Assembly (NCBI GenBank): GCA_018819925.1 | Contig: JAHJPG010000093.1 | Coordinates: 1 to 37,746, forward strand | Direction of reading: 5' to 3' | Origin: Pseudomonadota bacterium | GTDB taxonomy: Bacteria > Desulfobacterota > Desulfarculia > Desulfarculales > Desulfarculaceae | Length of the DNA: 37,746 nt | Shown here: positions 8,170 through 17,332 of the stretch, piece by piece | Layout: each line of letters begins with the position of its first letter | How positions within the stretch are numbered: position 1 is the stretch's first letter | Position numbers and translations under genes: made by a program | Notes under the pieces: model-generated | The model's database searches: none | Told to the model about the DNA's origin: nothing | What the model saw: the letters and a program-made list of their open reading frames with translations, nothing else

Positions 8170-8955
8170 TCAGCTCCTCGTTTTCCCCTCCGCGATCAAG
8201 GCCGCCCCCAAGGCCCCCACGATCATCGGCTGGTCCGGCACCAAAACCTGGCAACCGAGTTCATCTTGCAAGGCCCGGATCATGCCTGCATTGTTGGCAA
8301 GCCCTCCCACCATGGCCACATCTTTTTCTAGGCCCACCTTTACGATCAGGGAATGGGCCCTGCGCGCCAAGCCCCGGAACACGGCCTTGGCGATATCCTC
8401 GACGCGGTATTGGTGATGTATCTTTGAGATGATTTCCGACTCGGCAAACACGGCGCAGGTGTTGTTGATGCTGATTTCCTCTCGGGACAAAAGGGACAAC
8501 ACCCCCATGTCCTCAAGGGATTTGCCCAGCATCTTTGCCGCCATTTTCAGGCTTCTGCCGGTACCGGAAGCGCACCGGTCATTGCGGACGATGTTGAGGG
8601 GCATGCCCCGACAGGTCCTGACGGCCATGCAGGTCTCGGCCCCCATGTCCAAGATGGTGTGCGCCGGAGGCATCAACATAGCCGAGCCGCAGGCGCAGCA
8701 TTGGGCCTCCGAGGCCTGGCCATGGGCCACGGTTACCTGGGCCCCGCCATCGCCGGTGGCGATTATGCAATCAACGCAGTCCGCCGGGGTTTCGGCCTTG
8801 GCGATCACCTCCTCCAAGGCCTTGTTTATGACCCTATCCAAATCCTGACGGCCGTTGGGCACGATTGCGTGGGCCAGGAGCATGCCCCCCTTTAAAATAA
8901 CGACTTTGGTGCTTTCGAAGCCAACGTCAATACCTACGGTCGGCACGACCTGCAT
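8170..8955 (-). CDS. BcrD/BzdP-type ATPase subunit (2-hydroxyacyl-CoA dehydratase activator family)
   Basis: A 261-residue paralogue of the neighbouring ATPase. It has VGIDVGFESTKVVI near the start, ILDMGAET in the middle, Cys128 in NDRCASGTGR and Cys167 in NNTCAVFAE as cluster ligands, and GGLANN and VGALGAALIA near the end. It also carries a cluster of cysteines, AQCCACGSA, at about residues 85-91, where relatives usually have one or none. It sits 3 bases after the 381-residue subunit gene and 4 bases before the second ATPase gene, so the four are one transcript. Expected role: heterodimeric ATP-driven electron donor to the two catalytic subunits. Which ATPase is the P and which the Q equivalent is not certain. 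Confidence 0.88.
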   Translation of the reverse strand: MQVVPTVGIDVGFESTKVVILKGGMLLAHAIVPNGRQDLDRVINKALEEVIAKAETPADCVDCIIATGDGGAQVTVAHGQASEAQCCACGSAMLMPPAHTILDMGAETCMAVRTCRGMPLNIVRNDRCASGTGRSLKMAAKMLGKSLEDMGVLSLLSREEISINNTCAVFAESEIISKIHHQYRVEDIAKAVFRGLARRAHSLIVKVGLEKDVAMVGGLANNAGMIRALQDELGCQVLVPDQPMIVGALGAALIAEGKTRS

Positions 8956-8958
8956 CTC

Positions 8959-10104
8959 TCACTGAATCATCTCTACGAAGGCTTCCACTCGGGTGCTCAA
9001 CATCCCCATGTGCGAGGGATGATATTCGCGGTTAATGCTCAGATAGGGGATGCCGACCTCCTCTAGGATCTTGCTTAAATAAAAGGAGCGATAGTCCAGG
9101 GGCAAGGAATAGAGTTGCCGCAATTCCACAACGCCTTGTACGTCATATTCCTTAACCCAAGCGATAATTTGATTGGCCTGGCTATGCCAATCGCCCATGC
9201 GCGAAAGGCCGGGGCGATTCATATAACGATCCGCCAACTGCCCCAGGGGATCATCTTTTGAACTATCAACCATGCCCGTGAAATATTTGCTGCCTGTATC
9301 TAGTTCATCCATGACCACCATGGCGCCAGCGTCTTCCACGATTTGCACATAGTCGGGGTTGTCGAGAAATTCCCCACACAAAAGCAAGCGAGGCTTATTA
9401 TTATTCATCTCGGGTTTGCGGGTTTCCAGATAGGGCAACAAAGACTCCACCTCCAGGTTGAACTCTTCCTTGGGCATGATCCTGGCGGCGGTGGTGAGGC
9501 TCAAAACCTCGGAGCCGGTAAGGGGCGGCGTCTGGTTTTTCCTCATCTGATAGACACGATGCAGCAGATCGCGCATCTGGTTGTAAATCTCGATCTGCTT
9601 GAGGATATCGTCATCCTTAATGGTCACTCCGGCAAATTTTTCCATGGCCTGGATAAACTCGCCAACCGACCTATGCCACATACCTAAAGTGTTTTTGGAT
9701 ATTGTGTGCGGCAAATACATTATGTGCTGAAACGGAGGTTTGTTTATGTATTTCAGCACATCCCAGAGACGCTTGAAGTCATCATCCACCTGGGTGGTGG
9801 CCACCCCGTCAAGGAAATCCAAATCACCGGCCAATACCGACTCAAGCACGTGGGAACAATAACGGCAAGTCATCTCCGGGCGGTAGAACGAGGCCTGGGT
9901 CGTGGATTCTTCCCAGGAACCGGTGATTCGCCAAGGAAGGACCCCGGCTGCGGAGATGACTTCTTCGGGCACGTAGATGCACAACAACCCCATTACTTTT
10001 TTGCCCTGCTGTTTCCAGGCAGCAGCCCATTTAGTTCTATTTTCAACCTTATTTGCTGCAAGCAAATTCCTGAGTCTATCTTCCATATTGTGATTGGTTT
10101 TCAC
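8959..10104 (-). CDS. HgdB/BcrC/BzdN-family subunit of an ATP-dependent aryl-CoA reductase or dehydratase, with atypical cysteines
   Basis: A 381-residue protein, the usual length for BcrC/HgdB-type subunits. Family signatures are VPEEVISAAGVLPWRI (residues 45-60), the first cysteine motif CRYCSHVLE (Cys80, Cys83), and the domain end with LSKILEEVGIPYLSINREY. Two other cysteines normally bind the [4Fe-4S] cluster, in the CD-x-x-KR motif and the KFCDP motif. Here these regions read TTQVDDDFKRLWD (about 103-115) and ELRQLYSLPLDY (about 327-338), with no Cys. Remaining cysteines are 42, 80, 83 and 243. Either this subunit has no standard cluster or it binds one differently. The start is GTG at 10104 with AGGAGG 8 bases upstream. 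It follows the 437-residue subunit by 66 bases. Confidence 0.85.
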   Translation of the reverse strand: MKTNHNMEDRLRNLLAANKVENRTKWAAAWKQQGKKVMGLLCIYVPEEVISAAGVLPWRITGSWEESTTQASFYRPEMTCRYCSHVLESVLAGDLDFLDGVATTQVDDDFKRLWDVLKYINKPPFQHIMYLPHTISKNTLGMWHRSVGEFIQAMEKFAGVTIKDDDILKQIEIYNQMRDLLHRVYQMRKNQTPPLTGSEVLSLTTAARIMPKEEFNLEVESLLPYLETRKPEMNNNKPRLLLCGEFLDNPDYVQIVEDAGAMVVMDELDTGSKYFTGMVDSSKDDPLGQLADRYMNRPGLSRMGDWHSQANQIIAWVKEYDVQGVVELRQLYSLPLDYRSFYLSKILEEVGIPYLSINREYHPSHMGMLSTRVEAFVEMIQ

Positions 10105-10170
10105 CTTATTCCTCCTATGTGCGGCGTGCTGTAACCGAACGGCCTGTGCGATTGTGCAACGGATATGGCT

Positions 10171-11484
10171 TTATAGACGTTTTTCTTTCCAGGCCGTGCA
10201 TACGTCGATAAAGTCACCTAATTTGGCGTAAAAATCCTTCTGGTTATAGCCGCTGCTTTCGAGCATGCGGCCCTCGATCAGCAAGGTGGGAATGCCAAGC
10301 TGCTTTTCCGCTTCCTCGGCCACCACCCGGCCGAGGTTGTTGCTGACCGGGCACCCCCATTGCAAGAAATAAATTATGCCGTCCAAGTGAAGGTCCCGGC
10401 AGGAGTGGAGGTGGGTGTTCACCCAATCGCTTCCCAGGCGTCCCCACACAAAGTCGAACTGCCTGGCCTCTTCCTCCAACGGCGATAGCTGTCGTCCGTT
10501 CCAAGGGTCGCCCCAAATGGGCTCTCTGCCGGAGAACCAACCGTTGTAGACGGTCATCTCCGCAGCCGGAACGGCCACCCCCCTTTGCTCCAGCCAGCTA
10601 AAGGGATCATCATAAAAAGGACCGGCCACGGACCAGAGAAGGCGCAACTTTTCCTCCGGCTGCGCGGCCCCCAGGCCCTTTTCCACACGCTCTCCGACCT
10701 CGTCCACATATAGGCGCATGTATTTAACCGCCTTGGCCGGGTCGGGATACATGTTGGAAAGCCTGATTTCCCGGAAGCTTTCCCTCCCGTTCAGGGGGCA
10801 AGGGATCGCCGCCTTCAGCTTCCACAATTCCTGGAATGTTTGGAGGTACTGCCGGTCATATTCCAGTAGCTCGATCATGCGTTCTTCATTGTATTTACAA
10901 TCAGGAACCGTGGTTTCTATATACTCCACCATCTCTTTGATCTGATCGGTGACGTACTGGAGTTGTTCTTCGTTCCTTTCACCCATGTAATTATTAAAGG
11001 GCCGATCAATGTTAAATTTAGGAATCTGCAGGTATTCGGCCAAAAGGTTGTGGGCCAAAAAGACCGGCAAACATTCAAAGTTGGAGGTGAACAGGAAATT
11101 TGGTTTGGGGAAATCGCCATTCAAGATCATGGGCACCAGTATGGAACAACGATCACAGGTGTGATCGGGCATGCCGAGTTTTCTGACCTGGGCGAAATAT
11201 TCCGTGGCCGCATTGCCGTGAGTTCTATCAGCGGCCATGATGGCATCCCAAGGCGTCATACCCATCGCCCTGGTCAGGGGGCCCAGGCCGGTGATGCCCA
11301 ATGGCTTGCCCTTTTCGCAGGCCTCAATCTGCTCCCGCCGCAAATCCCGTTCCAATTCGTAAAGCAGTATGTTGGATTTTGGTTTAGCTGGATCGGGCTT
11401 TTCGTTTATCTTTTTAATTCTGCGTTCGCATCTAGCCATCTCATTTTTCAAATAGGCTAATCCAGGTTTGTTCAGTGATGACAT
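10171..11484 (-). CDS. HgdA/BcrB/BzdO-family subunit of an ATP-dependent aryl-CoA reductase or dehydratase
   Basis: A 437-residue protein, close to the length of BcrB/BzdO. Unlike its partner it has all three expected cluster cysteines: Cys113 in CDRCSILV, Cys138 in SNFECLPVF and Cys378 in FLQWGCPVSNN, the last followed by LGIPTLLIEGRM. The protein family reduces aromatic rings in CoA esters or removes water from 2-hydroxyacyl-CoAs by a ketyl radical route. It is the first gene of the operon, with a GAGGGAG site before the ATG, and a possible sigma-54 promoter 56-71 bases upstream. Gene order is large subunit, small subunit, ATPase, ATPase, the O-N-Q-P order known for 3-methylbenzoyl-CoA reductase genes. 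Substrate is unknown; no ring hydratase, ring hydrolase or ferredoxin gene is nearby. Confidence 0.87.
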   Translation of the reverse strand: MSSLNKPGLAYLKNEMARCERRIKKINEKPDPAKPKSNILLYELERDLRREQIEACEKGKPLGITGLGPLTRAMGMTPWDAIMAADRTHGNAATEYFAQVRKLGMPDHTCDRCSILVPMILNGDFPKPNFLFTSNFECLPVFLAHNLLAEYLQIPKFNIDRPFNNYMGERNEEQLQYVTDQIKEMVEYIETTVPDCKYNEERMIELLEYDRQYLQTFQELWKLKAAIPCPLNGRESFREIRLSNMYPDPAKAVKYMRLYVDEVGERVEKGLGAAQPEEKLRLLWSVAGPFYDDPFSWLEQRGVAVPAAEMTVYNGWFSGREPIWGDPWNGRQLSPLEEEARQFDFVWGRLGSDWVNTHLHSCRDLHLDGIIYFLQWGCPVSNNLGRVVAEEAEKQLGIPTLLIEGRMLESSGYNQKDFYAKLGDFIDVCTAWKEKRL

Positions 11485-11539
11485 TGCACGCTCCCTCTAT
11501 AGATTGGGTGATAAGTTGCAAACTAACGAATGCAATTTA

Positions 11540-11555
11540 TGCTTAACTTTAGCCA
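11540..11555 (-). promoter_or_regulatory. Candidate sigma-54 (-24/-12) promoter of the reductase operon
   Basis: Read on the minus strand the site is TGGCTAAAGTTAAGCA. It has the invariant GG and GC with the required 10 bases between them, and TGGC matches the -24 box. The inner positions (TA for AC, AA for TT) are off-consensus. It is placed so that transcription would start about 45 bases before the ATG at 11484. The large sigma-54 activator at the far end of the operon makes it more believable. Confidence 0.35.
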
Positions 11556-11562
11556 GCTTTTG

Positions 11563-12867
11563 TTAGATTAGTCCCGTTAGTAAAACGGGCAGTACTAGCA
11601 TTAATAGTAGCCCGATAAGATTGAGCAACACGAACCACCATACCGATGCAAAAATATCGCCGAGGCTTATTTCCGGAGGAGTAACCCCCTTCAGGTAAAA
11701 CAGGCTGTAACCGAACGGCGGGGTGATATAGCTCAATTGGAGGGCGACCACATAGACCACACCGAACCAAATCGGGTCGATATTAAAAGCCTTGATGATC
11801 GGGGTGAAGATAGGGACCGTAATAACGATAATGGTTACCGGGTCCAAGAAGAAACCCATGACGAAAACCGCTACCAACATGGTGATTATGGTGGGATACA
11901 AGCTCATAGAGTTGGATATCTCTATGAACAAACCTTGCATCAAATGCATTCCCCCCGAAGCGATAAGAGCCAGGGAATAACATTTGGCTCCAAAAATGAG
12001 CCATAGAATCATCCCGCTGATGCCCACGGTGCTTATCACCGATTTTTTAAGCAATGCTAAATTCAGACGGCGGTTGACCGCCGTCGAGATCAGGGCCCCT
12101 ATCACCCCCACGGAGGCGGCCTCGGATGGAGTGGCTATACCGGTGAATATCGAGCCCAGCACAAACAGTATCAGTAACCCGGGGAGTACTAAATTCTTTA
12201 AAAGCGCGACTTTTTCTTTTAAGCTCGGACGGTCCTCGGGAGGAACCACTGGACAGAGTTCTTTGTTAATCGTAGCCCGTATAAAGATGTAGATTAAAAA
12301 CAAGGCCCCCAAGAGAAGGCCGGCCGGGACCCCGCCCTTGAAGAGATCCCCGATAGGAACGCCGGCCTCTACCCCATAGGCGATAAACAGTAGGCTGGGC
12401 GGAATCAGCTGGCCGAGGGTTCCGCCGGCCAGGATGGTGCCCATGGCGATGTTCTTATCGTATTTGTACTTGAGCATGTTAGGCAGAGCGATCAGCCCGA
12501 TGATTACAATGGAGGCCCCGGCCACCCCTACCATGGCGGCAAAGATGCAGCAGATCACCACCGTACCCATGGCCAACCCGCCACGCACTCCACCAAGCCA
12601 GGCATGAAGCGCGGCGTACAAATCCTCGGCAATGGCGGAGCCTTCCAGGATGGTTCCCATGAAAATAAATACCGGCACCGCGGCATAAAGTATGTTGGAG
12701 CTGGTGCCCAACATGCTGGTAATCACGGAGACAAAAAAACTCGGCCCGAAAAGAAACAGCAAAACCAGTGAGCCGATGCCTCCGGTCAAAAAAGCCAGAG
12801 GCAGCCCCAAAGCGAGCAATGCCAGGAGGCTCCCGATCATAATAATCAGTATGATTTCCGGGCTCAA
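11563..12867 (-). CDS. dctM: TRAP transporter large permease (DctM)
   Basis: A 434-residue integral membrane protein with about 12 hydrophobic segments, the standard DctM length. Recognisable pieces are LPLAFLTGGIGSLVLLF, AAVPVFIFMGTILEGS, GVAGASIVIIGLIALP and GGTLGQLIPPSLLFIAYG, all typical of the ion-transporter superfamily fold of TRAP large subunits. It couples uptake of an organic acid to a sodium or proton gradient together with DctQ and DctP. Its ATG overlaps the dctQ stop (ATGA). It is the last gene of the TRAP operon and ends 78 bases before the start of the reductase operon, so read-through into that operon is possible. Confidence 0.95.
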   Translation of the reverse strand: MSPEIILIIMIGSLLALLALGLPLAFLTGGIGSLVLLFLFGPSFFVSVITSMLGTSSNILYAAVPVFIFMGTILEGSAIAEDLYAALHAWLGGVRGGLAMGTVVICCIFAAMVGVAGASIVIIGLIALPNMLKYKYDKNIAMGTILAGGTLGQLIPPSLLFIAYGVEAGVPIGDLFKGGVPAGLLLGALFLIYIFIRATINKELCPVVPPEDRPSLKEKVALLKNLVLPGLLILFVLGSIFTGIATPSEAASVGVIGALISTAVNRRLNLALLKKSVISTVGISGMILWLIFGAKCYSLALIASGGMHLMQGLFIEISNSMSLYPTIITMLVAVFVMGFFLDPVTIIVITVPIFTPIIKAFNIDPIWFGVVYVVALQLSYITPPFGYSLFYLKGVTPPEISLGDIFASVWWFVLLNLIGLLLMLVLPVLLTGLI

Positions 12868-13370
12868 CTGGAAACCTCCTTGCCGGTTAAGATGAAAATA
12901 TTTTTAAAAAGATTGTTCAATTCCTGTAGGGCCACCAACAGGGCGCCTAACGGCAAAAACCAGGTGAACGGCCAATAGGGAGGGTTCCATACCGTGCCGC
13001 TGGTCAACAGGGTTTGGGTGGAATCCCAGGCCAGCGCCCCGCCTTGCCAAATGAGCATTATCAAAAAGAGATAGGTGAAGCTTGATGTTGCGATGTCCAG
13101 CAGCGCCTTGCCGTGAGACCCCAGCCGGCCGCGAAATAGATCCAGACGGATATGCTGTTCGTAGCGCAGACAATAGGCGCCACTCATGAAGGTCATTACG
13201 CCGAACAGATATCCGATAAGTTCGCCGCTCCAAATGGTGGGCGAGTTGAAGAAGTACCTTAGAATTACTTCGCCGAAGGTGATTAAGGAAATCGGCAGAA
13301 TGAGCCAGGCAAAAATTTTACCCGACCATTCGCTGAGGGCTTCTATTGCGTGGATAATTCTCGCAGACAT
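12864..13370 (-). CDS. dctQ: TRAP transporter small permease (DctQ)
   Basis: A 168-residue protein with four membrane helices, the normal DctQ architecture. ARIIHAIEALSEWSGKIFAW leads into the first helix, GEVILRYFFNSPTIWSGEL is the conserved loop with the ILRYFFN motif, and RYEQHIRLDLFRGRLG matches the second conserved segment. It pairs with the large permease downstream through a 4-base stop/start overlap. It is separated from dctP by 94 bases that hold a long hairpin. Confidence 0.93.
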   Translation of the reverse strand: MSARIIHAIEALSEWSGKIFAWLILPISLITFGEVILRYFFNSPTIWSGELIGYLFGVMTFMSGAYCLRYEQHIRLDLFRGRLGSHGKALLDIATSSFTYLFLIMLIWQGGALAWDSTQTLLTSGTVWNPPYWPFTWFLPLGALLVALQELNNLFKNIFILTGKEVSS

Positions 13371-13396
13371 TGCCGCAACCTATGACCTTTAAGTGT

Positions 13397-13436
13397 TTGG
13401 CTGCGCCAAGTTCATTCTGACCCCTGGCGCAGCCAA
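13397..13436 (-). terminator. Long perfect hairpin between dctP and dctQ (partial terminator or mRNA-stabilising stem)
   Basis: The arms TTGGCTGCGCCA and TGGCGCAGCCAA are perfect 12-base complements around a 16-base loop. No T tract follows on either strand, so it is not a classical intrinsic terminator. Its place directly after the binding-protein gene suits a stem that protects the dctP message and keeps permease expression lower. Confidence 0.6.
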
Positions 13437-13464
13437 TAACCTTGCCATGCTCTAGAGCGATCGC

Positions 13465-14496
13465 TTACTTGACGATTCCCCGCTCCTTGGCCATTTGCTT
13501 GTATATCTCCATGGCCTTTTTGGTGAACGGAGAGACGGAGCCCATATCATTGATCCAAAAATCAACGGCCAACTCGCGGATTTTGGCGACGTCTTCATCG
13601 GGAAGCCAGATGACCTCCATGTCACCGCCCTTGATCATCTTGTTGACCGCTTCCGCATCATCCCGGAATACTTTTTGGGTTATTTGCAACTCCGCCCAGT
13701 TGCAGCACAGATCGAATATCAGTTGAATATCCTTGGGCAAGGCATCGTAGGCTTTCTTATTGATGAGAAACTCGGAGGGACCGGCCCCCGAATACTGGGG
13801 CATGATCATGTATTTGGTTACCTTGTGCAGACCCAGGGCGTAGTCGATCGAACCACCGGAAAATTCGCAGGCGTCTATGGTTCCGTTGTTAAGAGCGCTG
13901 AACAAGTCGCCTGGGCCCAACATAATCACCGAAGCGCCGAGCTTTTTCGTAAAAAACTTAGCCGGGGCGCCGGTCATACGGATTTTCTTTCCCTTGAAAT
14001 CATCAATGGACCTGATGGGCACCCTGCTCCAAATGGGCTCCGCGTTGCCGATGATGCGTCCGCGAGTCAGCAAGCCGTTTTTCTCATAAAACGGGGCGGC
14101 CATTTCCTTTAGCCCTCGGTACTCCCAATAAGCGTAAAAGTCCATGGCGTTGGTCGAACCGAACGGTGGGGTTAACACGATACCGTCGGGCCATTCACCC
14201 TGGTAGAGGACCGCCGAAGTGTGGGCCATCTGCACCACGCCGGCCTTCACGTTTTGAAATACCTTCATGGTGGGGAAGAGCGCATTAGCCGGGAACAAAG
14301 TAATTTTCATGCGTCCCTTGGTGGCCTTTTGGACCAGGTCGCAAAACTCTTGCAAATACTTGTGCAAGTTAGACGCTGCCGGCATAAAGCTTTGCATTTT
14401 CCATTGCACCTCGGCGCTGGCCCGGGCCGTGGAGGGCATGGCCGTAAAAACAAGGCATAAGACAACTGCGGCTAAAATAAATGCTCGTTTCATCAC
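13465..14496 (-). CDS. dctP: TRAP transporter substrate-binding protein (DctP family)
   Basis: A 343-residue periplasmic receptor. The first 26 residues form a signal peptide (MMKRAFILAAVVLCLVFTAM, then PSTARA) with cleavage likely after ARASA. The mature part has QSFMPAASNLHKYLQEFCDLV, PPFGSTNAMDFYAYWEYRG and KIRMTGAPAKFFTKKLGASVIML; the last contains the conserved region with the Arg that binds a carboxylate in DctP receptors. LGPGDLFSALNNGTIDACEF is the usual hinge motif. It heads the operon with dctQ and dctM. Ligand is unknown; an aromatic or other organic acid fits the neighbouring reductase genes. Confidence 0.94.
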   Translation of the reverse strand: MMKRAFILAAVVLCLVFTAMPSTARASAEVQWKMQSFMPAASNLHKYLQEFCDLVQKATKGRMKITLFPANALFPTMKVFQNVKAGVVQMAHTSAVLYQGEWPDGIVLTPPFGSTNAMDFYAYWEYRGLKEMAAPFYEKNGLLTRGRIIGNAEPIWSRVPIRSIDDFKGKKIRMTGAPAKFFTKKLGASVIMLGPGDLFSALNNGTIDACEFSGGSIDYALGLHKVTKYMIMPQYSGAGPSEFLINKKAYDALPKDIQLIFDLCCNWAELQITQKVFRDDAEAVNKMIKGGDMEVIWLPDEDVAKIRELAVDFWINDMGSVSPFTKKAMEIYKQMAKERGIVK

Positions 14497-14534
14497 GACT
14501 TCTCCCCTTGAAAGGTGTTGGCGACTATCGTTAA

Positions 14535-14555
14535 AACTTTGTTGATCACAAAGTT
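14535..14555. promoter_or_regulatory. Palindrome upstream of dctP, possible operator
   Basis: AACTTTGT and ACAAAGTT are perfect 8-base inverted arms around TGATC, 39-59 bases before the dctP start codon. Size and position suit a dimeric repressor or activator site controlling the TRAP operon. No matching second copy was found, and the binding protein is unknown. Confidence 0.45.
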
Positions 14556-14955
14556 GTTAGCTTTGGTTTTTGTGGCTCAAATTACATTTAAGCCTCCTGC
14601 TTTTTGCTTTTCCTTTCTTTTGTTTTTATGGCGCCATATTTTTTAAAGAAAACGCATCCAACTTAGTATTAGGATCTGAAAAATACCCAGTTGCGAAATT
14701 CGGATTTATGGAATTAGCAAGTTAAATGCCAATCCCCAATGAAAAAAATAACCTATTAAGTCAAATGGATATGGGCTTTGCGCTGTAAAAGACGGGGTTC
14801 CGTCAAACTATATTCCGTTTCTTGACGAAATGTCGTTTGGCTTGTGCCCCCATGGTGTACTTGATGTTCTGGCCAGCGGAGGCTCCGAAGCTTAACCGTC
14901 GCCTGTCGTGGGGCATTTATATCCGGCCAAGCCCTTGTAATCATGGTGGCTTGTC
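14556..14955. other. Non-coding stretch with no recognisable gene
   Basis: About 400 AT-rich bases between the dctP control region and the insertion-sequence remnants. Reading both strands I see no convincing open frame, RNA gene or sigma-54 site. The first part (to about 14760) is rich in T runs and may hold the distal part of the dctP control region. Confidence 0.5.
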
Positions 14956-15011
14956 AATCGGCATGCAAAAGTGACCCAGTTTTGCCAGTAATCGGCGTCG
15001 AAAATTGACCC
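14956..15011. repeat. Two 22-base direct repeats, IS21-type terminal repeat remnant
   Basis: The segments 14956-14977 and 14990-15011 are 22-base direct repeats with four mismatches; each starts AATCGGC and ends TGACCC. Read on the minus strand they give GGGTCA-TTTT-GCCGATT, a form resembling the multiple terminal repeats of IS21-family elements. No IstA or IstB gene is present, so only an end survives. Confidence 0.5.
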
Positions 15012-15081
15012 GCCCTCAGCCGAGGTCGCCCTTTGTCGTTTTACGAAGGGAAGTACCCGAACAGATGCTGACGGTGGAGAC

Positions 15082-16475
<1,394 letters not shown>

Positions 16476-16506
16476 TGCTCCTTGCCGGGTACGCCGGCAA
16501 GGAGCA
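16476..16506. terminator. Strong hairpin insulating the catabolic operon promoter
   Basis: A perfect 13-base stem (TGCTCCTTGCCGG against CCGGCAAGGAGCA) with a 5-base loop lies 17 bases before the -35 box of the next promoter. It has no T tract, so intrinsic termination is doubtful. It may stop read-through from the left or form a cruciform in the control region. Confidence 0.45.
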
Positions 16507-16523
16507 CTTGTTGATTATTCAAC

Positions 16524-16553
16524 TTGACAACTTGTCGACACTTTATGTATAAA
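16524..16553 (+). promoter_or_regulatory. Promoter of the cupin/TAXI/acyl-CoA operon with internal GntR-type operator
   Basis: TTGACA (16524-16529) and TATAAA (16548-16553) are 18 bases apart. Between them TTGTCGACA (16532-16540) contains the perfect palindrome TGTCGACA. The same nine bases lie in the same place of the gntR promoter at 27747-27775. GntR proteins of the FadR/FCD group commonly bind sites of the form TTGT-nn-ACA, so binding here would block RNA polymerase. The leader to the first gene is about 200 bases. Confidence 0.65.
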
Positions 16554-16760
16554 TTTTTCGTGCCATCAACTGCTCCCTTGCACAGACAGCAAAGGCAGCG
16601 CCTCTAGCCACTGCCCGACAACATGACAAAACTTCCGGCTGCAAGCGATCAGGCATAAGCGCCCCATAGCCCGTCCAGGGATTCGGTTGTGCCGCCAATT
16701 CTGTCCGGCCAACGTCTGCCAGGGTTTTGAGGCGGCAACAACGGCAACGGAGGTTACCCC

Positions 16761-17144
16761 ATGGCCACGATCATCAACGTGGAGCGGCTGGAAGGAATCC
16801 AATCCTTCGAGCCTCCCAACCATAGCAAGACCATTGACCACAAGCTGATTCACGCCGAAAACGGCGCCAAAAACCTGGCCATCTGGCATGGCCGGGTGGA
16901 ACTCGGCGGCAAGGCTGATTCCCATTTTCATCCGGACATGGAGCAGGTCTTCTTCGTCCTGCAAGGCGAGGCTCGTTTCATCCTGGATGGACAGGAGCAT
17001 TTTCTAGGCCAGGGAGATTTGATCCTGGTGCCTCGCGGGGTCACCCACCAAATCCAATCGGTTGGCGAGTACACCCTCAAAGTTTTGATCATCATGACAC
17101 CGCCTCCAGCCTCAAACGACCAATGGGAGCCCGCGACACAATGA
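16761..17144 (+). CDS. Small cupin-domain protein
   Basis: A 127-residue single-domain cupin. Motif 1 reads GGKADSHFHPDMEQVFFVLQGEA with the metal-binding His, His and Glu, and motif 2 is GDLILVPRGVTHQIQ with the fourth His. The first strand region is NLAIWHGRVELGG. Such proteins bind a divalent metal and act as isomerases, dioxygenase-like enzymes or small-molecule sensors; the sequence does not say which. The ATG follows GGAGGTTACCCC. It is the first gene of the operon, 189 bases before the TAXI receptor gene. A role in handling the imported substrate is an inference. Confidence 0.85.
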   Translation: MATIINVERLEGIQSFEPPNHSKTIDHKLIHAENGAKNLAIWHGRVELGGKADSHFHPDMEQVFFVLQGEARFILDGQEHFLGQGDLILVPRGVTHQIQSVGEYTLKVLIIMTPPPASNDQWEPATQ

Positions 17145-17200
17145 TCCGTCCGGGTCTCCGGTATTGGCGGCTAATAAAAATTGCGGAAGCCGCGGCTTTG

Positions 17201-17282
17201 GGGCACCCGTCCAAATCGCTTTAGATGGCGCCGTAATTTTAAGGACAATGACCGAGGCCCGGCCGGAAAGCCGGGCAACGGT
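17201..17282 (+). promoter_or_regulatory. Possible structured leader before the TAXI receptor gene
   Basis: GCCCGGC and GCCGGGC (17257-17276) form a 7-base stem with a CGGAAA loop. Right after it ACGGTGC can pair, with one bulge, with GCACCCGT about 70 bases upstream, which would close a multi-stem structure. No known riboswitch consensus fits. It may be only a processing or stability element. Confidence 0.25.
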
Positions 17283-17332
17283 GCAACCACTTTATTCACG
17301 GGGAAAACAAACGATTGTAAAAGGAGGGCGGA

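Noticed and set aside
8959-11484. Classical 2-hydroxyglutaryl-CoA dehydratase genes
   Set aside because: Kept only as an alternative: two different ATPase genes and the O-N-Q-P order fit a reductase-type complex better, though the sequence alone does not exclude a dehydratase.
17257-17282. SAM-type riboswitch suggested by GGC...GCCGGGCAAC
   Set aside because: The other conserved parts of S-box RNAs are missing and the downstream gene is a transporter receptor, not a methionine gene.
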